64,000 nucleotides of DNA from Polydactylus sextarius (Eukaryota > Chordata > Actinopteri > Polynemidae), in NCBI GenBank assembly GCA_016801845.1, contig CM028906.1, positions 124,001-188,000 on the forward strand. The letters are read 5' to 3'. Under the pieces are notes generated by a model. That model had not been told where the DNA came from. It did not search any database and saw nothing but the letters and a program-made list of their open reading frames with translations. A program made the translations under genes and the position numbers. Positions 26,001 through 41,000 of the stretch are shown here, piece by piece. Position 1 is the stretch's first letter, and every line of letters starts with the position of its first letter.

Positions 26001-29000
26001 CATTAAAATTACAGATTAGACGACCAATGAAGTGTTACTCTTTGAGGTAAAAAAAATAAACCCTCCTCCTCTGTGTCAGCCAGGCCTTCATTCATTTGTC
26101 GTTATTGTAATCTACCAAACTGGAAATGCACAATTATGACAAAACCCTGCCCTTGATTGACCTTTTGCAAAATCCCGCCCTCGAATGGTTCTTGTCCGAT
26201 CCTAGCTTAGCAATCATAACTACACCTGTCAAGCTTTGCAAAAGTTTAAAAGGGAGCCTTTCCAAAGCCCAAAATCCAAGAGAAAAGATGCTGACAATGG
26301 ATAAAGCAGTGTTGGAGGCCTCACTCACAGCTAAACGTCTTAAAGATTAAAAAGCATACTTATGTCTGCTCTAAGGTAAAGCTAGTGAGCTAACATCAAC
26401 TGAGTAGTTCAAGTGGCTAAGCAGACACAATCTGTAAAACTGGACTTAAGTTAACAGTTGTGGTTTCATATAGCATTATTACCGAAAGTAGTGTTTAGCA
26501 TTTCACCAACAAACCAGCGCATTTGCCATCTGTAAAGTCAACACACTAAGCTAACTAGCAAGCACTAATTATGTTGCTATCCATACAGAGATAGCAAGAG
26601 GTTGGTGGCATTTTGCTCTCCAGTGGATTGCCAGTGGATCACCAACTTCTAGGTATCTGGCATACTGTGTATGTCCCAAATGGCAATTATAAATCACATT
26701 ACAGTTACGAATCAAAAAATGATCATGTTACTTGCACTTCTTTACAGGACCACCGAAAACACAAGGAGGAGATGAAGGAGATGAGCAAGTGACGAAGAAG
26801 ACGAAGAAGGAGATGTGACAGAAATGGATAAAAGAGATCGTCCTTGACTGAGAGTAGTACACATTTGCCTCGATTATTGTTGTATCCCTGTCATTACTGA
26901 TTTTTAGATTATCCCCCCACTGCACATTGCAGCCCTTTTTGTCTTGCCCTGGAGGATATTTCTGCTGTCTTCCTCCAAAGCAAATCAGTCACACTGACAG
27001 GTACGAAGCTTAACCCTGCCATGGCTGTGTTTCTAGTTCTCAAAGTTCTCAAGCTTGACAGACATAGTAACAGTAACTAGGGGGTGTGGTTTTTGCAAAC
27101 AGTGAATTTCTCCCACAGACAAATAACCACGTCTCTGTTTTTCTTGCTCTCTCTCATAGTGCATACAGCTGTACAAGTGCAGGCACCACTGCCTAGCAGC
27201 AATTAGCTTGTGATAGTGTAGTAAACATGGAAAACTGGCTAAAATCAGGGAAATTGTCAAAAGGGAAATTTAATAACAACAATGAAAGAGGAGAAGAGGT
27301 GAGAGAAACAGAGGGAGAGAAGATTGAGCAGGAGACAGAGAGAGCAGAGAATGAGTGGGAGACAAGTGCCAAGGCCATGACAGGGAAGCAGACAGGGCGT
27401 ATAGCCCACATCAGGAAAGTCTGTGCATCCATTCTCTGGTTACATTGCAGTGTTCACAGGGAGGCCCTTGCAACCAAAAACATGCCAGGTGATCTACTTT
27501 CAGTCCTCAATGATGCGGTGAAACTGGTGAACTTCATTAAAGCTTGCTTGCTAAATGCAAGGTTGTTCACACTTTCCACTGCAGAAATCTGCAGGTAATA
27601 TTATGGGGACTGGGCTGTTGACACGCCTCCACCAAAGAAACAAATCCTCTTAGGCGAAACTCAGGAACCTTTAGGGGCTGAAAAAAGTCCCTGCCCAGGG
27701 GTACTTTTTCACCCTGAAAAGGTCTTGGATGGGGTTTTAGGTTGACTCAGTGGTGATTGGTTGTAACTAAAGACGGTACATGACGCAGTCAACAGAAGTG
27801 CTATTTTTAAAACACAGCAGCAGAAGCGTATCAATTAATAGTTTCTATAAATAGAATAGAAGAAGCAAACCAAGTGACACAGTTGAAACCGTCGTAAAAT
27901 GATTGTAGGGTTTAACATATAATAATCAATGTGTGGCGGCCGCCACAGAACCAACTCCTCACAACGAGGTGCTCGGTCCCTAATAATAATAATAAGAATC
28001 TGAGCAGAAGAAATAGGGTCCTTGCACCAAGGTGCTCGGGCCCTAATAATAAGAATCTGAGCAAAAACAATAGGGTCTTCACACCGAGGTGCTCGGGCCC
28101 CTTCAATGAAGGTTGGTGTACAGATGTCACAGTGTTGAAGAAATCTTGCAGCCCCCACTTGGAGACATTTTTCATAACCTGTAAACCGTTTTATTAACCG
28201 TTGGAGTTCTCCTCGTTTATTCTGGTTGGTGTTTACATCCCACCCCAGGCCTGTGTCAGTAAAGCCTTACAACACCTGGCCGACCAGATAACTAACACGG
28301 AGAGGAAACATCCAGACTCTCTGCTCATTGTTCTTGGGGACTTTAACAGAGCAAACCTCAGCCGCGAACTGCCCAGATACAAACAACATGTCAAGTGTCC
28401 CAACAGGGACAAAAACATTACTCAACACATCCATCATCCCAGACATCCTCCACAACAAACTCCTCCAGCTGCACTACATCCTGCAGCTCCCAGCCAAGGA
28501 TCCCTGTTTGTGAACTTCCTGTCCCAGACATTAAAACTTCTTGACAGACAGGAGGCAGCAAGTGAGGCTGGGGAAAATCACATCCAGCACCTGGACAATC
28601 AGCACAGGCGCCCCCCAGGGATGTGTGCTCTCCCCACTGCTCTTCTCTTTCTACACGCTGACTGTACCTCAGGAGATCTGTCTGTCAAACTCCTGAAATT
28701 TGCAGATGACACAACTGTCATTGGCCTCATCCAGGACGGTGACGAGTCTGCATACAGACAGGAGGTGGGACAGCTGGCCCTCTGGTGTGGTCAGAACAAC
28801 TTAGAGCTGAACATGCTCAAAACTGTAGAGCTGACAGTTGATTTCAGGAGTAGCCCCCCTGCACTAGCCCCTATCACCATCCTCAACAACACTGTGACCA
28901 CAGTAGAAACCTGCAGGTTTCTGGGATCCATCATTTCCCAGGACCTAAAGTGGACACCCAACATAAACTCCATCATCACAAAAGCCCTGCAGAGGATGTA

Positions 29001-32000
29001 CTTCCTGCTTCTGCTCAGGAAGTTCAACCTGCCACAGGAGCTACTGATCCAGTTCTACACCGCAATAATCCAGTCTGGTCTCTGCACATCCATCATGGTC
29101 TGGTTTGGTTCTGCCACCAAACAGGACAGGAACAGACTGAAACGGACAATTAGGACTGCAGAGAAAATCATTGGTGTTGATCTTCCACCATCCAGGACTT
29201 ATATACATCCAGGGTCAGGAAACAGGCAGGGATCTCTGCAGACCCATCACACCCAATACACGCCCCCTCCGGTAGGCGATACAGATCAGTGTACACCAAA
29301 ACAGCCAGACACAAGAACAGTTTTTTCCCCCAGGCCGTCACTCTGATGAACACTCTCTACCCACCAAACCCAAACACACTGCACAAAGCATTCCAACTGA
29401 CTGATCTGTAATTTGCACGATGTACATAAAAAAATACACTGAAATTGATATTTGATATTGATATTTATATACATACACATATACATAAATGTATTCACTT
29501 TTAACATTCGCTCATATTTATTCCATTGCAGTCCTCAAGCTCAGTCCACACAATATTTTTATATATAGTTTATATTCTGTGTGTAAGATGTTTATTACTG
29601 TTTTTTATAGTTGTATGCTTAAATTACATGGAAGCTAAGAATAAGAACCGCAAACAATTCCTTGTATGTGTCACATGCTTGGTGAATAAAGCCGATTCTG
29701 ATTCTGATTCTAAATACATTTTAACAAGATGTTCCTTAATAACTAATTACTTTTTTTTAAAGTAACTTGCCCAACACTGGTTAGGAGAGGCTACAGAGCT
29801 GCAATTTCATGTCACTACTGTGACAAATACATTTTCCTGAAGCTTGCATCTTGTAGTTTACTATCCTCCTGCAAAAGTGGGTTGGAATATGCAAATTTTG
29901 GGGGTGCATCTTAAGTGATGTCACAAACTATAATGTCATATCAGAAGCTTGGCCATTTTACTGCAGCTGTTTGTAGTTTAAGGATTTACATGTACAAGAG
30001 CTGGAGGTAGAGATTGGGTTTGATGGAGTCTGATATTGTCCATTTGGCACACTGAAATGTCTTCTATGACCCTTTTAATACTGTGGAGTAAATGTACAGC
30101 TTTTACTACTATTGACTACTATTGCTCTTATTGACACAGACTTGCTTTTGTTTTTTAGTGTTTTTTTTTTTCGAAATACTTAAACTTATTAACTTAAAAT
30201 TACTTTAAAAAAAACTACTTAAAATTATTTAGTCATGAACTCTACTGTGGGAGCTCCACAACAAACAAAGAAACACTAGGCTGTATGGTTGGCTCTTGCC
30301 AAACTCAGCCTGAACCATGTAATTCATGTGATTTGTTTACTTGGCCAATCCCTGAGGAGAGAACAGCTTCCGCTATATTCTGTCTGTAGACCAAAGCAGA
30401 TTATCTAGGGTAGCTGCAGCTCACAGTCTCAAACCCCAGTGGATGATTTGATGTCAGAGTGTCTGATCAGAGTAGACTGATCTGTTCTGATCATTTTCAT
30501 GGTAAAGACAGTAACACGTAAAGAATCACTTGAAATTCATTTCATCTCATCTCATCAGCTGTTACTGACCGTAATATTACAATATAAAGTGTTCTGACCA
30601 TTAAAGTGTCGTTAGCTGACTCTCCATAGGTGCATGACCTCTCAACTCATGATGCGGCAACAAGCTGTGGGTGTGGCTTACAAAGGGGGATGGAGGCGGA
30701 GTAGGGGGCTAGTAGCAAAGTTAGATTGATGAATGCTTTGATGAGCACAAGTACATCCAGGAAATGATGGATGAAGATATTCAACACAATGCTGGACCAC
30801 AACCACATGCAAACACTTAGAGTAAAAGCTGCCAGGGCTCCAGAATAACTTTTTTACTAGGGACACAGTAAGCCCCTAACTGAAAATTTTAGGGGTGCAA
30901 GCAAAAAGTTTAGGTGCACACATGTTAAAATGACATGAAATGGAAATATTCCCATTTGTACTTATTTTCAGTGTTACTAATATATATTTGGATAATAAAA
31001 ACAGGAGTTATCATGTGCTGTTTTAAATTCAATTAGACAAAAAACTAAAGAAAACCACATATCAATATATGGAAATTGCCTGTGCAAAGACTGATGCTTA
31101 TTAAATATCATAACATATTTAACTTGATTTGTTAAATTATCCTGTTATTATCATCATTTACTATTATTGGTGGCCAAGCTGTGAAGCAGCATTGTTTTAC
31201 TATCTTTTCTTATTATTATTATTCCGCGCAATGGAGGTCTATGGCAGCCCATAGAACCGACTGGTCAAAAATTTTCTAATTTGGCACACTCATTCTGGTC
31301 AGTCTCAATATCAATTTCTGTTATCAATTTCAAACCAGCAGCACGCACACTTTAGCACCACCAACTGGTCAAAGTTGCAGTCACGTTTATGCTCATAACT
31401 TTTGACTCGTGTGGTCGATTTTCACAAACTTGGTACCATTGGATTCTTTGGATCAAGCCGATTCCAACCCGCCCTATGACTTCAAAATGCGTCATGACAG
31501 ATTTTCCGCCATCTTGGATTTCATCAAAAACTTTCAAATGCTGCTCCTCTCACAAATTTTGCACAATTGGCCTGAAACTTGGCACAGATAATCTTCAGAC
31601 CAACCTTCATAAAAATTCTATTTGAATTTTTACAGATGTCAACCGTTCAATCACCACAGCCAATCAAAATCAGCGGCGAAGTCGCCAAACAGGAAGTTAC
31701 CTCACATCTCTGCAATAGTTTGAGATATCTTAATCAAACTTAATGGGCAGTCCCAAAACCTCATCTTGAGTGGCCAAAATCAATTTGGTGTCATTTGGCC
31801 ACTAGGTGGCGCTATAATTATCAAAAACGTCTTTTTGCTCATATCTCTTGATCCATTTGGAATTTTAACTCAATTCTTATGACTGCTGACACAGTGATTT
31901 GACCCATCAATGGTCAGTGCAAAGTTTTTACAAAATCATAAAAACTGGCTGCCATATTTGATTTTATCAAAACTGAAACTTAACTCTTCACAGGACTCGT

Positions 32001-35000
32001 GTACATGTAGTCCCATTGTCACGAAACTTGGCACAAATGATCTTCAGACCGTGTCTGACAAAAGCCTCACATGATTTGATTTTTGTAGCAAAGCGTTTGT
32101 CTGCAACAGCCAATCAAAATCAGCGGCAAAGCCGCCAAACAGGAAGTTTGCTCGTATCTCAGCAAATCCTCAATCCCTCTTGATCAAACTCACTGTACAG
32201 ACTAAGAATCACGTCTTAAGTAAGCCCAATCAATTTTGTGCCATTTGGCCTCTAGGGGACGCTGTAATTAGCAAAAAAAGGCGTTTTTGCTCGTTTCTCT
32301 TGATGGCTTTGGATTTCTACTTTTGTCATGCCTGGCAAAAGCCAGACATGATTTTATTTTTCTACCAAAGCCTTTGTCCATCACGTGAATCGAAATCAGC
32401 GGCGAAACCACCAAACAGGAAGCACATTAAAATCTCACCAAAACCTCAGTCTATCTTAATCAAATTCACTGTACTGACTCCTGAACCCATCCTGAGCAAG
32501 CCTGATCAATTTGGCGTCATTTGGCCTCTAGGGGACGCTATAATGAGCGAAACTATGCATTTAGGCTCGTTTCTCTCAATTGCTTTGGATTTCGACGTAA
32601 TTGTCATGTCTGCTGATGCTGTGGATTTTCCCGTTAATGGCCCTTTGGCAAATTTTTGTCAAATTTGCTAAATCGGCTTATTGGACGGCTTGGCCACCTC
32701 ATAGCTGCTTGCAGCTATATTTATCATTATCATTCTATTAATAGTAACACTCCATTCACAGCGTTTTCAAGACGAAGTCTTGTGTGTGTACAGTATATTT
32801 AGTCTTCTAATAAATCACAATCATAAATCATAAGGTGGAACATGCAGTTTGTGTTGACGTCTTTCTGTGGCATTTGTTTACTTTCTCTTTTCTTGTTTTT
32901 TGTTTTAACTGTGCTTGATTGGTGTAGAAAGGGTTTATATCGGCTTTTAGCTGAGATTGACGTTTGTGATGATATAACACCTGCCAATGTTTATGTAGCA
33001 GAGATGACATTACATGTTGCGAAATCAGATGTGACACACTCTGTCCCTGATACAGGGGGTGTTGGGGCTCAAGATTCTAGCTAGTAGGATCTGGCTGTGA
33101 TCCACAAGAAAGGGCAGAGAAAAAGAACTGGTTGATAGTTTGCTTAGCCATTGTTCATACGATAGATTAATGCCACATTAGCCACTTACAGCCATAGATA
33201 TATATGCTTATAGCTCCCGTTCCCTCTCCTTCTCACTAACATTGTACAGTCACCTTTAGCCTCACATTACAGAATTTTCTATTTTCCCCTTCCACAAAAA
33301 AAGAAAAAAACATTAATTGGACATGTGTGAGTGGGTGTGAAAATGTACTCACACTGCTTGAAATTTACTAGTTGCACATGAGCAAGTAAGTTTGCTCACT
33401 GTCTCAGATTTGGTCCCAAAATGTGACCATTTGGTTGCAGTCTGGAGCCCTGGCTGCGCTTCTGCATCACTGATTTAATCTGGGCCATTAGTTGATGTCA
33501 CATTAGATCAGATTTAAGAAAACACTGTGGAGGAACTGAATTCAAATGAGCAGTAATAAGAGGAACTCAGCTTTAACACATGTTAATGTAAAATACTCAC
33601 ACACCAACACCACAAGAAAATGAAAAAACAAAACTCCCGGCAACAACAAGAGACAGAAAACAAAAGCAGATAATGTGAAAATTAGTTAACACACAAGAAG
33701 AAGAACAGGGGAGACAATAAACATGATGCACACAGACACATAAATTCTTCAGTAAGCAAAAGCCACTGGAAACAAACTACAAGTCACAGAAAGTGAGAAA
33801 AAAAGAAGTGGGAGGAAGCTTTGGTGGAAGCATTGGCTACTATACCTCTGAATGCCCTGAAAGGTGCTGCTCGCCATGTCCACGATGCCACCTGTTGGCC
33901 GAGCCACCACACCCACCAGACCTTTACCGATGCCTTTGAAAAATCCTGCCGCCCCCTCCTTCTTCGCCCCTGCAGAGGTGATGGAGCAGGGAGACACATG
34001 AGAAACATTTAAATTACATATTAACCACTTTTGATCCACTTTTGATATTGATCCTTTCAGATTCAGGTTGGATTTTGTCTATAAATGAGTCCAGAAAACA
34101 AAAAACATAAGTTGTCACAGTTTAAATTGTGTGAGATCCTCAGTCCTCAGGTTACTGACTGTTACAGTTATTTGTCATCTACCACCTTTGTTTTAACATC
34201 ATGATCCATAGTCACCACCATTCACGCTGTTGCAGTTGTTCCACATCATTACTCCCGCAAGTCATGTGTAAAGACTTGGCATGTTAGTGTGGTTAAAGAA
34301 GTTTGTCACTCACCCTCTACAGGTTTGGTGACGATGCCTGTAACTCCACCAACGACACCCTGCAGAGATAGAAACTGTTACTGAGCTTTATAAGGCTCTT
34401 CACCAGAGCTGAAACCAGGATTTGGACTGAGTATCCAAACCTTCAAAAATCCCTTTCCTCCTTTGGCCAGACTCTCTCCAAAGTCTTTGGGTGGTCGATT
34501 CATCTCCTCTCGCCTTTTCTGTTGGTACTCTTTATCCATGGTGATGGCTGCCAGACCTTTACCCATCGAACCTGTGATCCTGGACACCATGCCTGCAGCA
34601 CCACCTGTGGAACAATGGAAGAATCACCAGACACCACAGAGCTGTGACTCATCAGCTTTAAAATGATCCACAAATGTATCATCTCAGTACTGTCAAAGAG
34701 CATAGAAGCCCAAGAGGAGAAGCTCTGTTGTGATTCTGGCAACAGTCTATAAATGGTGCTGCAGAGGAATTGCTGCCATCTTGGACTGAAGTATGATAGC
34801 ACGGTACTAGCACTGCATTGTAAATACCGTACGCCGTATTTACAACGCAGTGTGAGACTGCAGTCAAGCCAACTGCCAGCTGAAATTTTTGAGCATCTAG
34901 TAGTGTATTTACGGTATGAATCCTTAACATAACTGATGTTTCCTTTATAGGTTTGCTAATATTACTAGTGGATTCTTGTACATAATGACCCTTCCTATTC

Positions 35001-38000
35001 CTAAAATACATTTAATTTTTGGAATTTTTACTGTATAAGTTTTTGATATCAATTGATTCAAAAATCACCTATTCAAAGTGCTTAGACAGGTGGATCCAAA
35101 AACACATCAAAAGCCTGTCTGCCTCCCAGCGTCGACCATTACCAGTAAGCCTGCTAAGCAAACAAATCTACTGAGGATGCCATAGTCACAGCTCTACACA
35201 TTGCACTATGCCACCTGGAACAGCAGGGGAATCATGTGAAAATGCTCTTCATAGACCACAATCGAATTTGCTGATGAGACCACTGTGGGGGGGCTGATCT
35301 CAGGAGGTGATGAGGTGAACTACAGTAACGAGGTCCTCAAGCTGACAGTGTGATGCCCGGCAAACAATCTGACACTGAACAACGCAAAAACCAAAAGAAA
35401 TCATTACTGATCTGATACTATGTTGGAAAGACGCTAGGATACTACAGTGCTATGATGGCAAGATACTACATTGCTAAGATGCTAGGATGCTACAATGCTA
35501 TGATGAATTTCACCTTATCTCATCATGCAATCATTTTTCAATGATTAATGAATAGACATCCTTCAGACAACATCCTTTTCCACCTCATTTTATCTCTTTT
35601 TCCATAATGAATTTTTCATGATAATAGTTGGCACAGTTTTTTGCAAATTATTTTGGATTAATATGGGAGTGAATGAGGCAGTTGGGCTGTACTCTTGTCA
35701 CTTAGAGGCTTCTAATTCAAAAATAGTAAATCCTGCTTGTTTAGGTAGACACATTGTTTGAAATACGACTAAGTGTGACTACAACTTAGAAACAACTAGA
35801 AAATCATAGGTGTAGAGTAAAATCTGTGGCTGTGAGCACCGTGTAAAGAAAAAAAATTCAGACAATCTTCTGAAAGCTCATCACTACATCATACACTCAC
35901 ACATTCACACACACATTCATTATCATTGATCATGGTCATTGATCTGTGACTGATCAAAAACTATACACCCTATCAAAAAAGTTAGATGTCACATCAACAT
36001 GGGAAAATTTTGATATTCTTTTTCTAAACTTAAAGTTTTAATGATGTCTCTAGGTGAAAGTATGCCAGAACAGCAGATGTTTGAAAAACATTGAAAATTT
36101 AAAATGACTTTTTCCCATACATTCTTTATGGGAAATTTTCCTCATTTTTCTTACTTTTTTCCTCTTTTACTTACTTTTCAACATTTTAACTAAAACTTTT
36201 TCCTTTTTATCGGGGCATTTTTTTCATGTTTTTTTCTCCCTTTGCTTTTCTTTTATCATGTTAAGAGCTGTTGAGCCTTTAGCCTATTGTTACACCAGTA
36301 ATCAGTTTATCACACTGCTCAGAGATACGACCTGACAAGAGACCCCAGATCCCAGGGGGGGATAAGGTAGATGCAGAGTGGGAGTAAGTGCCGTGAGGTG
36401 AAAAGACGGTACAAACCATCAACACTGTCTGTGACTATGGGGAATGTACGATCTGTCCCCATAAGATCAAGAACTCTTGGTGCTGACCAGAGGGAGTATT
36501 TACTGGGAGAGCAGCATCATGTACCACACTGAGACCGGTCAGGACAGGGAGGCTAACACAACAGGGAGGCTATTTTATTCTCTGTTAGCTTTTTTTTTTT
36601 TTTGTTAATCTATTCTCATTGTTTTTATGCTGTCAAACTATATTTGAAACAGCATCAAATTTCCCCTTGCGGGACAAATAAAATATATTCTGTTCTATTC
36701 TAATACTAGTCACATGCAAATCTGCATCTCAGTGATTGGGGATATTTGTTGTGTGTCCTTTTCTACCTCTTTTAAACTATGAATTACAGTCTTGACATCA
36801 TGTGGAAATGCAGCATCTCAGTATGGAGACCCATTTGCAGAAATGGCAAGCTTGGGTCCACCAGAAGAGCGAAATTTTGGAGGATACTGAGATGGATGAC
36901 GTGCATAGCAGCATGCAGTAAAGAACATTTTTCTATCTTTCAACAGACTTACAAACACCCTCACAGTCTGTTATCCCGACAACAACTGCCGACTGTTCCG
37001 AAGTCACGTTGCTGCTTTGACATTTTATTTACTGTTGCCATGATGACTATATACCATGTGCACAGCTCTGACATCATATCCAGGCCACAATATCAGTATA
37101 TTCAAGTAAAATACTGATATTGCTTATCCACTGTGAATGCACTGCAAGAAACACCATACACGGGGGAGTAATTTACAAATTACCAGACATCCCCAGTGTA
37201 AATAGGGCTTATGTCACAAAAGCTCACTTTTGATGGAAAAAAATAATAGCATAGTGAGTCCGACCGAGCCACACGTTTTGATGTGTAATTTGTTGTCTGT
37301 GTGCAATGACTGGTAATTGGATTATTCAAAATCGGAATATATACGGAAGAAAAATAATGAAAAAGAAGAAACACACAGAATACCAGTAGTTTGCAGTAAG
37401 AAGCACTGTGCCACTAATTATTTTCTCTGCACTTTACATTATTTTACACACACACATATATATATACATGTATATATGTATGCTGCCCTGGTGAATGTCT
37501 TTGTGTTTTTGTTATCCTTGCCCTTGAAGGCCAGAATTTTAATTTTAGTGTACCCTGTACAATGACAATAAATTCTGATTGACATTAGCCACTACCCGAT
37601 ATATCCAGTAGATTCTTGTTCACAGTGATCCTCAATATAAGCATACTTATGTAAATATGATATTTAAGTATTTTCTTTCCCTCTCTCTACAGTAAAAAAT
37701 TCCTGAAAAGTATTTTAATAATAGTCAGAGGTGACTGTAAACAGGAATCAACTGGACGTATCAGCACACCTATAAAAGTCTCTGTGACACTGAATATGTA
37801 TAAATATTCAAAGTTCTTAGTCTGATTTTGATCAGAGGTGATTTTGAAATCAACTTATTGCAAATCTGTACAGTAAAAAATCGTGGAACTTATTCTGGTG
37901 ATAGTCAGGGTCACTGTGAATCCAGAATCCAGTGGAAATATTAGCAAATAACATTTTTTAGAGGCATCCAACCTTTAATTCACACCTCCATCTTGGGTCT

Positions 38001-41000
38001 GATCAATTCAATTCTAGTAAAAGGTTACATACATACAGTTACATACACAGGGTTTTAAAGCTGCAGTAATCAAACCATTACTTAAAAAGTCTACTCTGGA
38101 CCCAGGTGATCTAGCTAATTATAGACCAATATCAAACCTTCATTTTATATCTAAAATCTTTGTAAAAGTTGTTGCTGCTCAACTATGTAATTACTTACAT
38201 GGGAATAGTCTTTATGAAGATTTTCAGTCAGGGTTAAGAGCTCATCATAGTACAGAAACAGCATTAGTGAAAGTTGCCAATGATCTTCTTATGGCCTCAG
38301 ACAATGGACTTGTCTCTGTACATGTCCTGTTGAATAGTAGTGCTGCATTTAATACAATTGATCATAAGATCCTACTACAAACACTAGAACATGTAGAGGC
38401 ACTACATTATTTTGGTTTAAGTCGTATCTATCAGATAGATTCCAGTTTGTTCATGTAAACACTGAGTCTTCCATACGTACTGCAGTTAGTCATGGAGTTC
38501 CACAGGGTTCTGTCTTAGGACCAATCCTCTTTATCTTATACATGCTTCCCTTAGGCAATATCATCAGGAAGCACAATATAAACTTCCATTGTTATGCAGA
38601 TGATACCAGGTGTATTTATCTATGAAGCCAGAAGAAACTAACCAGGTCATCAAACTTCAGGATCATCTTAAAGACATAAATGCCTCGCGCGGGCAGGTGC
38701 TTGGGCCCGTAAACCCTGCTTGTGGTTTTAATTGTATGTGTGTGTATATGAAATATAAATATAATATAAAATATAATATAAAATTCCAAATGGATCAAGA
38801 GATATGAGAAAAAACGCATTTTTGATCATTACAGCGCCAACTAGTGTCCGAATGACACCAAATTGATTTTGGCCACTCAAGATGGGGTTTTGGGACTGCA
38901 CATTAAGTTTAAATAAGATATCTCAAAGTATTGCAGAGATATGAGGTCACTTCCTGTTTGGCGGCTTCGCCACTGATTTTGATTGGCTGTGGTGATTGAA
39001 TTATGAAGGTTGGTCTGAAGATCATCTGTGCCAAGTTTCAGGCCGTGAGCACAGTTTTAATGAGAAACTCAGAGGATTTTTTTAAACCTCTCTACACTTT
39101 AGCTGCTGTGGCTCCTACTTTAGCGTGAACATTCCCACCACATACACACACATTGTAAAGTCTGAATTTCACCAAAATTGGCAATGGTGAATGATCGTTG
39201 ACTGATCAAAAAGTATTCAACCTAGCAAAACAGTTGAGTGCCACATCCACACAGGAGGATTTTGTCTCCATTTGACAGTTGGAATGAGGTGCTTCGCACA
39301 GCCCACTATTGACCCCTATAGCTACGCTAACTAAGATGCTAAGGTGCTACAATTTCTTTTATTTTATTCGTGACTAGTGTCGCAATTAATTCCTTTTTTG
39401 CCTCATCTTATCCTTTTTCCATAATGAAATGATTCGTGACTAGCGAGAAGGTAGTACCTCAATGGTGGCCTACGCAGTAGTGCTGCTTGGCCACCAATAA
39501 GAACATGTAGTAAGTCAATGGTGGCCTACGCAGTAGTGCTGCTTGGCCACCAATAATACCGAGGTGCTCGGGCCCTAATAATAAGAAGAAGAATCTGAGC
39601 AGAAGCAGTAGGGTCCTTGCACCGAGGTACTCGGGCCCTAAATATTAGCAAACCCCTACAGAAAACATCAGTTATCTTTACAGCATTCATTTTGGCCCAT
39701 GTCAGCAATCATACTGTAAATGTCCAATTAGATGTACAAAAAACGTCAAGAGGTTTGGCTTTGCTGCTGTCTCACACTGACTAGATATGGCAGCCTGCAG
39801 ACCGTGCTGGCTGTTGATCATAAAATAAGGACTCATTTTTGGCCAATCTAATTTTATGTTTTGTTTTGTACATTTTTGTATTGCCATAATTGTATTGTAT
39901 TGTGCTAATGTTTGCATCGTTACTACACTGTCTCAGTGTACCACCATGCTGATGTTAGCCATTACAACTAACCATGTTTTTTTTTTTTCAAATGTGAAAC
40001 ACAGTCAGTGTTTCCCATAAATTGACTAGACTGTGGTGCCTGCCATAGTCTAATTTGCTCCACCATAGTATTGATAATTGTCCTCTGTGCATTACGGTTT
40101 AACTGGTTTTCATTGTCAACTGGCGATTCCAGATGTGCATCCACAGATTCATCATTTTCATGAACAACAGGTCCATTGGAGTGAGGACGGAGATTTTGTG
40201 GAAAAAAACATGAACATGACAGCGTGACAGTCATAACTCAAAATACACATTAACTGTCGACATGTAAGCGACCACAAATCGGATCTTTATGTGAGACCCA
40301 GTAAAACCCACGTGATGCTATTTTGAATCCCTTGTTCAGGAAAATGACTGTGAACATGAATCTGCAGATGCACATCTGGAATCGCCAGTTGGCATGAAAA
40401 CCAGTTAACCTGGAACCACAGCACTTGGTATCTGTAATGCTACTGTGATTGAGTGCATGTTAAGCATTGCTCCTACCACTTATTTACAGACCTGAAACGC
40501 ATGTCCTATGCATTTCAAAACAGTTTCTGGTTTTGTCAAGATTATTTTGAGAGTCATAGTGAGGTCTTTTAGTTTTAGTAACTTTGGACATTCGTAATCG
40601 ACAATGCTTGTAGGTGCATGAATGCCTGGATGCTGAAATGGTACTGACTTCTTGATAGGGAGACAGCGACACTAAATCAAAACAGAAACATGATTTGTGT
40701 GCTGTAAATTAAAATATAAAATGTGAATATTCTGGGTGTACTATTGTTGTCAGTGATATCAGTATTCTACATTTACATGATTCTTGAATCTCCGGTGATA
40801 CATAAGAATCATTTTTTAATTAATTGCCATAAAAATCATACTGATCCCTTAAATCTTGAGGGATCTTATGAAGGTCTATGAAGGTCTTACTGTTGTCTCC
40901 CTATCGGTTTCATAATTGTTTTTCTTTGAAATGAAGTTCAACTAACTATTACCTTTCTGACAGTTTAAATGTATTATATTAACTTGGGCCAGAGCGACTG

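Noticed and set aside
27945..28109. CRISPR-like repeat/spacer array
   Set aside because: Units are contiguous with no unique spacers, and the genome is clearly eukaryotic.
34679..35011. 110-codon minus-strand open frame
   Set aside because: No recognisable motif, lies in an intron upstream of exon 41 and is not bounded by matching splice sites.
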